This document shows, in pieces, positions 23,444-33,615 of a stretch of DNA of 64,000 nucleotides. Position numbers and translations under genes: made by a program. Numbering within the stretch: the first letter of the stretch is position 1; the number at the start of each line of letters is the position of its first letter. The stretch is from assembly GCA_043228905.1 (NCBI GenBank), contig JBHGNT010000009.1, forward strand, positions 7,564,001 to 7,628,000, read 5' to 3'. The stretch comes from Azolla caroliniana. Taxonomy: Eukaryota; Polypodiophyta. The notes under the pieces are model-generated. The model saw nothing but the letters and a program-made list of their open reading frames with translations. It did not search any database and was not told the origin of the DNA.

Positions 23444-23456
23444 TGCTCTGATACCA
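23444..23456 (-). other. Copia B primer-binding site (tRNA-Met)
   Basis: The minus strand reads TGGTATCAGAGCA directly after the 5' LTR end. This matches the 3' end of initiator tRNA-Met, the usual copia primer. Confidence 0.9.
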
Positions 23457-23757
23457 TGTTACGAAGGCGCTTCGGCTCTTCTGTGTGCACAACGAATCGT
23501 GGTGTGCTGGATCGTTCAATGCTCAAGCCAAAAAGGGGAAGGGGAAGGAGGCTTACCTCTACACAGTCCAAAAAGCTTCTACTTCATTGCATGCAAAGCT
23601 CAACTCGCTCTCGTCTATTTTCTGTTTTTCTGTTCTTACTCTCTGCACCACTCTCACTCTTCTACTTACTACTTACTACTTACATTTTTACCGAAGTAGA
23701 TAAGTGACTTGTATATGCAGCTAATTAGCTGTCAGTAGCTAAATAGTTGTTAGTAGC
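23457..23757 (-). repeat. Copia B 5' LTR, first part
   Basis: TGTTACGAAGGCGC onward, homologous to 8642-8900. It is cut by copia C at 23757/29284 with target duplication GTAGC. Confidence 0.9.
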
Positions 23758-24210
23758 TGTTGAACGGCAAGCTCAACCGGAGCCGGATCGGCTGAATAAG
23801 CCGGAGCCGGTAAGCGAGACGGATCGGGCGAAACGGATCGGTATTACGGTGAGCAACCGAACCGGCAAGCAGTGGAGGCCGGGTGCAATCCGTAACCGGA
23901 AGTCCAATCGGAAGCCTAGTATAGGATAGACTACTAGGTAGCTATAGTCTCGTAGTAAGTGTCAGATGCTCGTGTGAGCATTGAAGTACATGGTACTTCT
24001 GTCAGTCCTAAGAGGACTTGTATAAATAGTGCTACTTAGCACAGTGTGTATACAGAGTCTTGATATAATTTTGAAACTACGTTCTGCTCTCTCTGTCTCT
24101 GTCTCTGTCTCTGTCTTTGTCTCTCTCTCTATCTCTGTCTCTATCTCTCTATCTCTCTCTCTCTCTGTGTTGTTCTCTGTTTTACGCTTCCGCAAACACT
24201 TACGTTTACA
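23758..24210 (+). repeat. Copia C 5' LTR
   Basis: TGTTGAACGGC...TTTACA, 453 bp. It holds a TATA-like TATAAATAG near 24022 and a long impure CT tract (24088-24172) before the end. Confidence 0.95.
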
Positions 24211-24222
24211 TGGTATCAGAGC
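24211..24222 (+). other. Copia C primer-binding site (tRNA-Met)
   Basis: TGGTATCAGAGC immediately follows the 5' LTR. It matches the initiator tRNA-Met 3' end. Confidence 0.95.
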
Positions 24223-24304
24223 GCGAGGGTTGAGAACCTCTGCTGCAGACATTTACTCTTGAGAAGAAAACCCTAACAGGTCGAAAACAGACACAGTAGA
24301 AGAC

Positions 24305-25243
24305 ATGGATAGAGGCATGCCTACGTCGCTCTCGGTGGAGAAGCTCGATAGGAGCAACTACGCATCCTGGTCTTACAAGATGCACCAGTACCTGCTTGGA
24401 CACGGGTATTGGAGTTATGTCGAAGGAGCGAATGATGCGGTGCCAGACTCGACACACAAGGACTTCCCGGTATGGGAACAGGCGGCAAGCAGGGTGATGT
24501 ACAGCTTCGCGTCCAGTGTCGGCGATCAGTTGCTCAGCCACATCTGTGACGCCAAGACACCGAAGGATGCTTGGGGGAACCTGAAAAAGGTTTTCGCCGC
24601 AAGCACCACTGCCCGGAAGCTGCAACTCAGACAGGAGTTGAGCAATGTTCGACAGAAGAACATGTCCGTGGCAGACTACATGGGCCGGATAAAGGAAATC
24701 TGCGACTCGCTCGCCTCTATCAATGTTACCATAGAGGAAGACGAGATGGTGCAGGTATGTCTCGGAGGCCTGGCGTCCAAGTTCGGAGCGTTCCGGACTG
24801 CGGTGTGTACAAGGGAGAATACCCCCTCATTCTTCGACTTACAGTCGATGCTCCTTGTAGAGGAGAACCACGCCGGTGCATCTACCAGTGCATCCCCGGA
24901 CAGCCAAATGTTGTACACGGGAATAGATCGGCTCCGTGGGCGTGGTGGAAGAGGTGGGTCAGCACGCAATGGAGGCGGCCGGCAAGAGCAGGAACGAAGG
25001 CACTATGAGTGTGCCGACAACAGTTCCGGGACTTCCACAAGCAGGGGGAGTCAAGGCGGTGCCGGAGACCGGCAAGACAAATCCGCTACGGAATGCTGGT
25101 ACTGTGGCAAAAAAGGCCACAGGGAAAGCGAGTGTTGGAGAAAGCATGCCGATTCGGACAAATCCGGATCCGGCATGACCGGTAAGGATGGAAACAACAG
25201 AAGGATGAACGACTTTGGCACCGCTCTGTTCGCGAAACAATAG
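24305..25243 (+). CDS. Copia C gag
   Basis: 312 codons, ATG at 24305, 82 bp after the primer site. Copia-type gag core: LSVEKLDRSNYASWSYKMHQ, GHGYWSYVEG, KLQLRQELSNVRQKNMSVAD, ICDSLASINVTIEEDEMVQV. A Gly/Arg-rich stretch and one CCHC knuckle follow (CWYCGKKGHRESEC, about residues 262-275). The frame runs on to TALFAKQ and a TAG; pre-integrase sequence follows at once in the same frame, so the protease is lost. The frame is open throughout. The product would form the capsid of cytoplasmic particles and bind element RNA. Confidence 0.92.
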   Translation: MDRGMPTSLSVEKLDRSNYASWSYKMHQYLLGHGYWSYVEGANDAVPDSTHKDFPVWEQAASRVMYSFASSVGDQLLSHICDAKTPKDAWGNLKKVFAASTTARKLQLRQELSNVRQKNMSVADYMGRIKEICDSLASINVTIEEDEMVQVCLGGLASKFGAFRTAVCTRENTPSFFDLQSMLLVEENHAGASTSASPDSQMLYTGIDRLRGRGGRGGSARNGGGRQEQERRHYECADNSSGTSTSRGSQGGAGDRQDKSATECWYCGKKGHRESECWRKHADSDKSGSGMTGKDGNNRRMNDFGTALFAKQ

Positions 25244-28181
25244 AAGGTCGAGTCGGAGATCGACCTGTGGCACAAGCGGATAGGCCACGTCAACTACCGG
25301 AGGCTTCAAGACCTGCAAACGAAACAAGTTTAGCGGCCGGAGAGCCGAAATCTGTGAAGCCTGCCAACTTGGGAAGCAACATCGGCTTCCATTCCCCACC
25401 GAACGGAACCGGAGCCGTAACAAGCTCAATCTCATCCATTCGGATGTGTGGGGACCGGCACAAAGTGTAAGCCTTGGCGGGAGCCGATACTTCGTCTCCT
25501 TCATCGACGACTATACTCGACATACTTGGATCTACCTCATTGAGCGGAAGAGCGTTGTCTTCGACTGTTTCCGGAGCCTCCAGAAGATGGTGGAACGGGA
25601 ATCGGAGAGGAAGATCAAATGCCTTCGGTTGGATGGCGGAAAGGAATATTTTTCCGGCCAATTCACTAGTTATCTGCAGCAGAAGGGAATTCGGCGAGAG
25701 TTCAGCTGCAGATACACACCAGAGCAAAACGGTGTGGCCGAAAGGAAGAATCGGACACTCGTCGAAGCGGCAAGGGCAATGCTGGAGGAAAAGAGCATGC
25801 CCCGATTCTACTGGGCGGAGGCGGTTCAGACGGCCGTCTACATACAAAACTGCATTGGTGACAAGGTGTCAGCTCATGAGCTGTATTTCGGGCGCAAGCC
25901 GAACTTAAGACACCTTCGGATATTCGGCAGCATAGCGTATGTGCATGTGCCGGATCAGAAGCGGAGAAAGCTGGATGCAAAATCGGAAAAAAGCATCCTA
26001 GTCGGCTATGCTCAAGAGCAAAAGGGGTATAAGTGCTATAACCCCCGGACGAAGGAAGTCCGAGTTAGCCGGGATGTCGAGTTCAATGAATCGGCATCCT
26101 GGTACTCCGTACCGACTCCGACTTCCGATCCCGACCCACTGTCGGAAGATCAGGCCAGTGAGCCTGAATCAGCCCTGGCAGAGGACGATGAAGCCGGGAC
26201 TCAAGATGAGAGTCCTGAATCGTTTCGGTTGAGTGGACTGAACGAGCGACTGAGTCGGTTGGACCAGTCGGATGAAGAGACGGCAAGTGGTGGAGACTCT
26301 GTCGTGCTCTCCCCGCGCAAGGAACCGAGGAAACGGTTCACGCGCAAAGAGAAGGGGAAGAGGAAGATGCCGGAATTCGAAACCGGCAACGATGAGTCGG
26401 ATCGGTGCGTATCCGACTCCGGAAAGGAGAAAGGCAGAACTTCGGCAATGAAGACCGAACTGGCCAAGAAGGGCCTCAAATCAGGTGACAATGCGTTGCG
26501 CCGATCAACCCGCCAGAAGGATCCCGTCATGCGGTACGGGTACAATGAATACATGGCGCATCATTATGCGTACATGACTAAGGTGACAGAAGTGCATGAG
26601 CCGGAGAGCTACGCAGAAGCGGCAAAGGACGCAAATTGGTGTGCCGCTATGGACGAAGAAATGCGGGCACTCGATGCCAACGAAACTTGGGACCTAGTTG
26701 ATCCTCCCTGTCACTGTAAACCGATTGGATGCAAGTGGGTGTACAAGGTCAAGTACAACGCCGACGGTTCTGTTAACCGGTACAAAGCCCGGTTAGTGGC
26801 GAAGGGATACGCACAGACCCATGGAATCGACTACGACGAGACCTTCACCCCTGTGGCGAAGATGACGACGGTTCGTGTGGTACTGGCGGTTGCTGCGGCA
26901 AGGGGGTGGCATCTTCACCAGATGGATGTGAAGAACGCCTTCCTTCAAGGAGAGCTTGAAGAAGAAGTCTTTATGACTCAGCCCCCCGGATTTCAATCGG
27001 AGATGAGCAAGTCGGCGGTATGCCGACTGAAGAAGTCACTTTACGGCTTGAAGCAAGCCCCCCGAGCCTGGAACGCGAAGATCACGCACCGCTTGCGTAA
27101 GCTGGGGTTTGTTGTCTCTAAGTCGGACTCTTCGTTGTTCATCCGGCAAGGCTATGACAGTCCGGTATGTATACTCTTGTATGTGGATGATTTAGTCATC
27201 ACCGGACCGGGTCTTCCCGAAATCAACCGCGTCAAGTCCCAGTTGTCGGACGCATTCGAAATGAAGGACCTGGGGGACCTTCATTATTTTCTTGGGATCG
27301 AAGTGATCCGGACCCCCGACGGCATATTGCTCTCACAACAACATTACGTGTTGAATATGCTATATAAGTTCGGCATGACGGATTGCCGACCTGTCTCCAC
27401 AACCCTGGACCGGAACCAGAAGCTCCATCCCCACTCCGGACCGGCCTGCAATGAGAAACGGTTCCGACAGGTTGTCGAAAGCCTGATCTACTTGACCATC
27501 ACCCGGCCCGACATCAGCTATCCGGTCGGCATGGTAAGTCAGTTCATGCAGAAGCCGACCGTGGAGCACCTTCAGTGCGCGCAACAAATATTACGATATG
27601 TCAGCAGCACTAAGGACCGGGGTCTGCTATATCGGCGAGGTATACCCAAAGAGCTTGTCAGTTACACAGATGCTGACTGGGCCGGCGATGCGTCTGGTCA
27701 CCGCTCCACTTCCGGATACATGTTCTCCATAGGTAGCGCGGCCGTTGCGTGGAGCAGCAAGAAGCAGCCCACAGTGGCTTTGTCAAGCACTGAGGCTGAG
27801 TACCGGGCCGCTACCGTTGCCACTTGTGAAGCCATCTGGCTTCGGCGATTGCTGCGAGACTTGCGAATCGAGGTACCGACCCCGATCCTGATTTACTGCG
27901 ATAACATGAGCAGCCTGCAGCTCGCCAGGAACCCTGTGTTCCATGTTCACATAAAGCACATCGAGGCGCACTACCACTTCGTGCGTGAGCGGGTCCTGAG
28001 CGGTGAAGTTGACCTACGGTATGTTCATACGGATCGGCAAGTTGCCGACATCTTCACCAAGCCGCTCGGATCGGACAAGTTGCAGCACTTTACCGACATG
28101 CTTGGTATTCAGCATCTCGACGTGCCGCACTTGAGGGGGAGAAGCAAGGGCAAAGTATATACCGAAACGGGCAAAGGCTAA
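25244..28181 (+). CDS. Copia C pol: integrase, reverse transcriptase, RNase H
   Basis: Starts with the pre-integrase zinc part (LWHKRIGHVNYRRLQDL); a frame change near 25350 leads to CEACQLGKQHRLPF. From 25446 it is open for 911 codons. Integrase: D in HSDVWGP, D in LRLDGGKEYF, E in NGVAERKNRTL. RT: GCKWVYKVKYNADGSVNRYK, ARLVAKGYAQTHGIDYDETF, MDVKNAFLQGELEEEVFM, KKSLYGLKQAPRAW, LLYVDDLVITG (YVDD intact). RNase H: YTDADWAGDASGHRSTSGYM, ALSSTEAEYRAA, KHIEAHYHFVRERV, ADIFTKPLGS. RT and RNase H look catalytically sound. The missing protease and the frame change mean the copy could move only with help. Confidence 0.92.
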
Positions 28182-28235
28182 AAAATTGTTGAACCCGTCG
28201 GTAAGAGGAGAGCCGGAAGAAGAGGAGACAAGAAG

Positions 28236-28625
28236 ATGAAGGAAGCCGAGTCAACGAAGGAAGTCGACACATCCGAACAAGTCGGAGCAAGCAGCCGTGA
28301 AGAAGAGTTGTGCACTCAGGAAGAGAAGTGCATGCTGTGCGGAGGTAATCACGACGGCACTAACCATGATGCGGAGTCGAATGAAGAATTCGATTTCGGT
28401 TCACCGGCTGAAGAAGCCGAGGGAAGCATGGAGAAGGCCAAGACTCGGATGTGGTCCGATGTGGTGAGAGGCCTGAAGCCGGAAGTCGAATCGGAGTGTA
28501 CCGATTCGGACAAGAGCTGGAACGAGTCGGAAACAGCTGACTCGGACCAACAGATGGATTCGGATGAGTCAGATCGACTGAAGGCCAAGGGGACACGGAC
28601 ACAGCGGAAGTCGATGCCATCGTAG
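28236..28625 (+). CDS. Copia C extra ORF, acidic protein of unknown function
   Basis: 129 codons in the sense direction between pol and the 3' LTR. Very acidic and Ser-rich (DSDKSWNESETADSDQQMDS) with one Cys/His cluster CMLCGGNHDGTNH that could bind a metal. The stop at 28623 is followed by another partly open Arg-rich stretch to 28868. Most copia elements end at RNase H, so about 690 bp here is extra. I do not recognise it. It may be captured sequence or an accessory gene, or only a chance open frame. Confidence 0.45.
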   Translation: MKEAESTKEVDTSEQVGASSREEELCTQEEKCMLCGGNHDGTNHDAESNEEFDFGSPAEEAEGSMEKAKTRMWSDVVRGLKPEVESECTDSDKSWNESETADSDQQMDSDESDRLKAKGTRTQRKSMPS

Positions 28626-28868
28626 GAGAACCGACGGATCAGCAAGCGCCGGAGTCACAACAACGTGAGTGTTGAGATGGGCCTATTGAGCAGACATGCC
28701 GACCGAGAGGGTCGAGGCGCGCAGAACCAAAGGGGTCGCGGCAAACGGGACCGAACCGGACGAGGAGCGCGAGCAAGGCGGAGTGATGCCAGGAGAAGTC
28801 GGTTGGAAGAACCGACTGCCACAGAGGTCGACACTACGACCCCACCTCAGGTTGAGCTTGAGGGGGAG

Positions 28869-29196
28869 TGTTGAGCTGCAAGCTCAACCGGAGCCGGATC
28901 GGCTGAATAAGCCGGAGCCGGTAAGCGAGACGGATCGGGCGAAACGGATCGGTATTACGGTGAGCAACCGAACCGGCAAGCAGTGGAGGTCGGGTGCAAT
29001 CCGTAACCAGAAGTCCAATCGGAAGCCTAGTATAGGATAGACTACTAGGTAGCTATAGTCTCGTAGTAAGTGTCAGATGCTCGTGTGAGCATTGAAGTAC
29101 ATGGTACTTCTGTCAGTCCCAAGAGGACTTGTATAAATAGTGCTACTTAGCACAGTGTGTATACATAGTCTTGATATAATTTTGAAACTACGTTCT

Positions 29197-29244
<48 letters not shown>

Positions 29245-29283
29245 GTTCTCTGTTTTACGCTTCCACAAACACTTACGTTTACA
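28869..29283 (+). repeat. Copia C 3' LTR
   Basis: 415 bp, TGTTGAGCTGC...TTTACA, preceded by the polypurine tract TTGAGGGGGAG. It is shorter than the 5' LTR because the CT tract is a shorter, pure (CT)n (about 29194-29241). Confidence 0.95.
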
Positions 29284-29414
29284 GTAGCTAAATAGTTGTT
29301 AGTAGCTAAATAGCTGTTTCACCTTTATGTCCACTAGTAGCTAATTAGCTAATAGCTACTATAGCTTATTTCTGAATAAGCATCACATACGTTTGTTGAG
29401 ATTGCTTCTCAATA
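29284..29414 (-). repeat. Copia B 5' LTR, second part
   Basis: Continues the LTR after the GTAGC duplication to TTCTCAATA (the usual terminal CA is changed to TA). It matches 8905-9034. Confidence 0.85.
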
Positions 29415-30047
29415 GACCAGACATAGCATTTACAGTTGGAACAGTGAGTTGATACATGAGTAATCCATGAAGAGCACACTGGGCAGTCGTAAAATGGATA
29501 CTTATGTACTTAAAAGGCACCTCAAGGGTATGTCTTAGGTATGGTTTCGGAAAACCTATGCTCGAAGGTTTTACCGACTCAGACATGTCGGGAGATGTAA
29601 ACTCTAGTTGATCCACATCAGGTTATGTGATGACCTATGTAGGGGGAGCAATGTCATGGCAGTCAAGACTACAGAAGATTGTGGCCTTGTTGACCACAGA
29701 GTTAGAGTATATGGCTGTTGTAGAGGCCAGTAAGGAGCTGATATGGATGAGGAGTTTCTTTAGTGAACTCGGAATGAAGCAAGGAGAATTCTTGCTCCAT
29801 TGTTAAAGTCAAAGTGCCATACACCTAGCCAAGAATACTACGTATCACTCTCAGACCAAGCATATACAGAGAAGGTATAACTTGTTACGAGAGAAAGTGG
29901 AGGAGGAAGAGTTCACCCTTGTAAAGATCCATATTGATGATAATGGATCTGACATGCTCATGAAGAACCTACCTGTGGACAAACTCAAAGTTTGTCGATA
30001 GAAGACAAGACTAGTCGACTCTGCCCATAGGAGTGAAGGGGGAGTTT
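29415..30047 (+). pseudogene. Copia A RNase H relic
   Basis: The host copia frame resumes after copia B: RPDIAFTVGTVS, HWAVVKWILMYLKGTS, GFTDSDMSGDVNSS, STSGYVMTYVGGAMSWQSRL, ALLTTELEYMAVVEASKELI, HSQTKHIQRRYNLLREKVEE. Stops are present. It ends in a purine tract (GAAGGGGGAG, about 30034-30044) before the 3' LTR. Confidence 0.88.
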
Positions 30048-30915
30048 TGTTAGGAATTTGTCCCTCCTATGAGACAAGTCGACAGTCAAAGTCTATGAGA
30101 GAAGATGACAGTTGAATGAACACAAGCCGAACATTGGCTCGTCAGTTGGATCGACCAACAAGTCGACAGGGTTGTCGACTGGTTCTTGGAGGAGATAGAG
30201 AGCCGACTATGATAGTTGGCTACATTGATGGATGCTCCAAGTGAAAACAAGGCAGACAAGTCAGGTTGACCAACTGGTCGAAGACAAAGCCGAAAAGTCG
30301 GGTCAACTGGATAGTTGACATGAGAATCAGTTAGTCGAGCTGACTAGACTGTCGACTTGTGTGTGGGTCAGATAGTCGAGTCGATCAATCGGCTGATTAA
30401 CGACTATTCTTGTTCTTTTTAGATAATAATAATAATAACATATTCCTATCTAGAAATAGGAAGAACTAGGGCAAACTAGTTAAGTGGAACATAACGAAGT
30501 GTAGTATAGTGTTGTTGTGCTGAGAGTAGTAGAGAGTAGGAACAGAGACGTGAGAGCGTGAGCGACGGGAGCCATAGTTGTGTGATACTAGACGCCAAGA
30601 CACTTGTGTGGCTGATACACTGTATAGAGAGTGTTGTAATATGTTCTTCCTTGTATATCTCTGTTATAGTGATTCTTTGTTGTCCATGGTTTTCCCCTGT
30701 TTAGGGTTTCCATATTACAACACTCTCTATACACTCTGTATAGAGAGTGTTGTAATATGTTCTTCCTTGTATATCTCTGTTATAGTGATTCTCTATTGTC
30801 CATGGTTTTCCCCTGTTTAGGGTTTCCACATAAAACACTGTGTACTCTGTGCATTCTTTGTGTTTTGCTATTTCCCGTTTTCCGCGTTGTGTATTTTTTA
30901 GTTTGTATTTCTCAG
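30048..30915 (+). repeat. Copia A 3' LTR (right end approximate)
   Basis: Begins TGTTAGGAATTTG right after the purine tract. It contains many TCGAC motifs and a 92-bp segment present twice (30621-30712 and 30737-30828). The 3' border was placed by eye near TTTCTCAGAG and is uncertain, because no second LTR is in the window. Confidence 0.6.
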
Positions 30916-31394
30916 AGATAAACGATTTGATCCCATCATATCGTAGCTAGTTACAAATTATCTTAGTAGGTTGTCAATATAGCTTTTTTGTATGAGAAAG
31001 ATTCACTTACATGTGTTTTGAAAATGACAAGTGAATGAGATGGTCTCTTGGATTGAAGTTGTTCAATAGGACACATTGTATCATCGTGGATAATCTCTTA
31101 TGTACTGGTGGGGATATCGACCATTGTCGGTATTATTTGAAGTGTAGGATCAACTGCTTGTTAGATAGCTTACGAGTGTGTTGAGATGAGCCATCAAGAG
31201 AGGTAGTTTGATCAGGTAGTTGGTCTATTGAGATGGGTCCTCAAGATAGATAGATATCTTTTTCATGTCCACAAGAGACCAATTATGATGATCTATGAGA
31301 TGAGGCCTAGTTCGTGGAGAGGTAATTACATATGCAAAAGCTACTTAGGGATTTCTTTGTGCATTGTTGACTCGTTGTGTGATGCCACTCTTGC
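30916..31394. other. No gene seen
   Basis: Short broken frames only. No recognisable domain on either strand. Confidence 0.4.
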
Positions 31395-31712
31395 TCAAGT
31401 GCACGGGTCACTCGGGCCATACATAACATGTACATTGGAAGATCGGCCAAAAATCAGTTCACTCATCGAGTGCATCGTAGAGGATACAACGTATGTACCT
31501 TGGCTACTCGAGAAAGTAGGAGGTTCCCTTTGTGAATTGACCACCCCTCGTAAAGAAGCTTGTTTGGTTTGGAAACCAACTTCGTAGAGGTGGCTGATTG
31601 GATCAAATCCAAAGATTAGAGATTGCATCAAATTGGGGACATGCCAGACATCATGTAAAACCATGAGAGAACCACTCCGGAGTTTGAGATGTATGTCTTC
31701 AATGCTAATCAC
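31395..31712 (-). pseudogene. Small copia relic (end of protease / pre-integrase linker)
   Basis: The minus frame reads SIEDIHLKLRSGSLMVLHDV and WHVPNLMQSL, the conserved stretch between protease and pre-integrase in many copia elements (normally 'I..G.V.LKL..G....L.DVRHVP.L..NLIS'). The rest of the frame is not recognisable. Confidence 0.5.
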
Positions 31713-32731
31713 AATGAAGTTTTGTCAGTTGCCTATTGGAACCGGCTCAAAATCCATGGCAATATACTAATAGAATTGGGATTGGAGTGTAGTGACATGA
31801 TATGAAGTGTCAAAGTCGAGAATCAAGATTGTGGCTTTGTCCGTAGTAAATTGAACATCTGCTTCATTGGTGTGCTCAAGACTAAGGATGTTCATGTCTA
31901 GTACAAATTACACAAATTGGCTAATTTTGTTAATAACAGTTAAAGCAACAACATGGTTCCAACTTTTCAACCATTTGCATCAGTTTTTGGATTGCCCACA
32001 TCTTTGAGCTTTGTTGTTCTTCGCCTCCAAGGCTCAACATTTGGTTTTGATGTATCTAGGCTTCTTGTAGTAATTGCATGTTCAAGAGTCTCACAACTTG
32101 CTTTCACTCCTTGAATTGATTGGGCCTAGAGAGGAAATTATCTTGCACGTTGTTAGTAAAAGTTTGCACGTTGTATGTATCACTAATTGATTTTTGTGAA
32201 AACATTTCATGAGGGATGTCTGATGGCACTTCTAGCCACAACATAAGTCAAATTCATCCTGCTAGAGTTGTAGAAAGTACCAGGCTAGACATTAAACACA
32301 TCTCTGCCGACTCAACCACATGCTGACTGACTTGTAAATATAAATTTAGATTAATTTTGTAATCTAGGTTTACGGGGAAGATAAACCCAAACACTTGTAC
32401 ATGCAGAAAAGAGTAGTCCTTTTACAAGGGAGTTTGTTGGCATAAAAGGCCGACTCCTTCCTATATGTATCCTAGTGTGAACTCATCCAAAGAGTTAGGG
32501 CTTAGTATATAAGCAATAACCTAATGGTGTAAAAGAGTGAGAGAACTTCTTGATCATCTCAGATAGCGATCTCTGAGTGAGAGTGAAAAAGAACTTAATA
32601 TATCAAAGCTTCCATTAAAGCTTCGAACGTATACCATTCTCTGTTTATTCTCTTGTCTTCCTTTTGTGTTGTTTGCTGAACACGATGATAGATCCTCACA
32701 CATACGTTTCCGCACATATTCGATCTTCACC
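31713..32731. other. No gene; possible LTR-like DNA at the right end
   Basis: No coding similarity. 32338-32700 has LTR-like features on the plus strand (TAGTATATAAGCAATAA at about 32496, then a CT-rich leader), but no partner repeat or clear TG...CA borders were found. Confidence 0.3.
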
Positions 32732-33041
32732 TGTGTGAGCATTTTCTTCAGATGATCGTAAGCGTATTGTTCTATTGTCGACCATTGAAAGGGTGTTTTA
32801 TGTATTGTTGTGTGCAGAGGTGTCGTGACATCAATCAAATACCGAATCAACTGATTGTGCCATCTAATTTGGCCCAAGAATCAGCACAGATCCTTAGTGT
32901 TTGCCGATGGTGGTGCCTTCATTATGGCTTTCACTTTATTTGGGTCGACAAAAATTCCGTCCCGACTAGCAATATGTCTGAGCGAAGTTTCGCTCGTAAT
33001 TCTGAATGCGCATTTGAACAGATTTAAACTTAGCCGGCCTT
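32732..33041 (-). pseudogene. Tat-3 relic: RT end and RNase H start
   Basis: The minus strand reads RLSLNLFKCAFRITSETSLR, HIASRDGIFVDPNKVKAIMK, then GQIRWHNQLIRYLIDVTTPL and HKTPFQWSTIE, matching the same region in Tat-1 (from RLSLNPAKCVFG). It is cut at 33041 by Tat-2. The missing upstream part, ending DDFAVYSRRTYYFEHL and LCLERCPQ, is now at 46505-46893 on the plus strand, because of the inversion. Confidence 0.85.
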
Positions 33042-33544
33042 TGTTGTCCATAGGCCAGAAATATAAATACAAAATATGTAAACTCGCCGGTAGGTAGAAA
33101 AGTAGGTGAGGAAATAGGTAGAACTAAAATAGTCGAGTGTTGAGCCCTCACAATTAGCCGACGGCTCGGCTTTGTGTAAAGAAGAAAACTATATAAGCCG
33201 AGACCTGCATACCTCGAGAAAAGGAGAGATACATAGATTATTTAGCAGGATTAATATCGTAGCACAGAGCTCTTCACAAAACTGTTTCCGGCTGAGAGCC
33301 GTGTACTGTAATCACTGTGAGCTTTCTCATTTAGTATAAATCTCGCTCTTACTGTTCCTTCATCTGTGTATTCTCCCCGTACTCGTAAACCGAGCTACGT
33401 CTACGTCTAACTGGTTGTAGCCAGTGTACATTCCCCGTTCCCCTAACATCTTCTCCGTGTAGAAGAAGCCTCCACGTAACAAGACCCCTTGATACCGATA
33501 GCCTGTGGGCTCATCGAAGGTGTTTCCTCCAGAAACAGTTAACA
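33042..33544 (+). repeat. Tat-2 5' LTR
   Basis: 503 bp, TGTTGTCCATAGG...CAGTTAACA. The partner at 46894-47396 is in reverse orientation, also 503 bp, with about 28 differences by eye. It is followed by CAATTTGGCATGCCCG, a primer-site-like motif. Confidence 0.95.
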
Positions 33545-33615
33545 CAATTTGGCATGCCCGATTACAGTTGTAAGGTCACAACGAACTACGTAGGAGGCAA
33601 ACCTCAGCCGCCATT

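Larger units (their letters stand above)
23758..29283 (+). mobile_element. Copia C LTR retrotransposon
   Basis: A complete Ty1/copia element of 5.5 kb on the plus strand inside the 5' LTR of copia B. LTRs at 23758-24210 and 28869-29283; target duplication GTAGC (23753-23757, 29284-29288); tRNA-Met primer site at 24211-24222; polypurine tract TTGAGGGGGAG at 28858-28868. Gag and a 911-codon pol are open but the protease is missing, and an extra ORF sits between pol and the 3' LTR. The LTRs differ mostly in a (CT)n tract and a handful of substitutions, so the insertion is young. Confidence 0.95.
8642..29414 (-). mobile_element. Copia B LTR retrotransposon, carrying nested Tat-1 and copia C
   Basis: A Ty1/copia element on the minus strand: 5' LTR at 23457-29414 (split by copia C), tRNA-Met primer site at 23444-23456, gag and protease at 23340-22250, integrase at 12328-11281, RT/RNase H at 11253-9051, polypurine tract at 9035-9045, 3' LTR at 8642-9034. 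The target duplication is GACCC at 8637-8641 against GACCA at 29415-29419 (one change). Outside it the host copia A frame rejoins (MVCMRP / RPDIAFTV). Without the two nested elements it would be about 5.3 kb, normal for copia. Confidence 0.9.
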
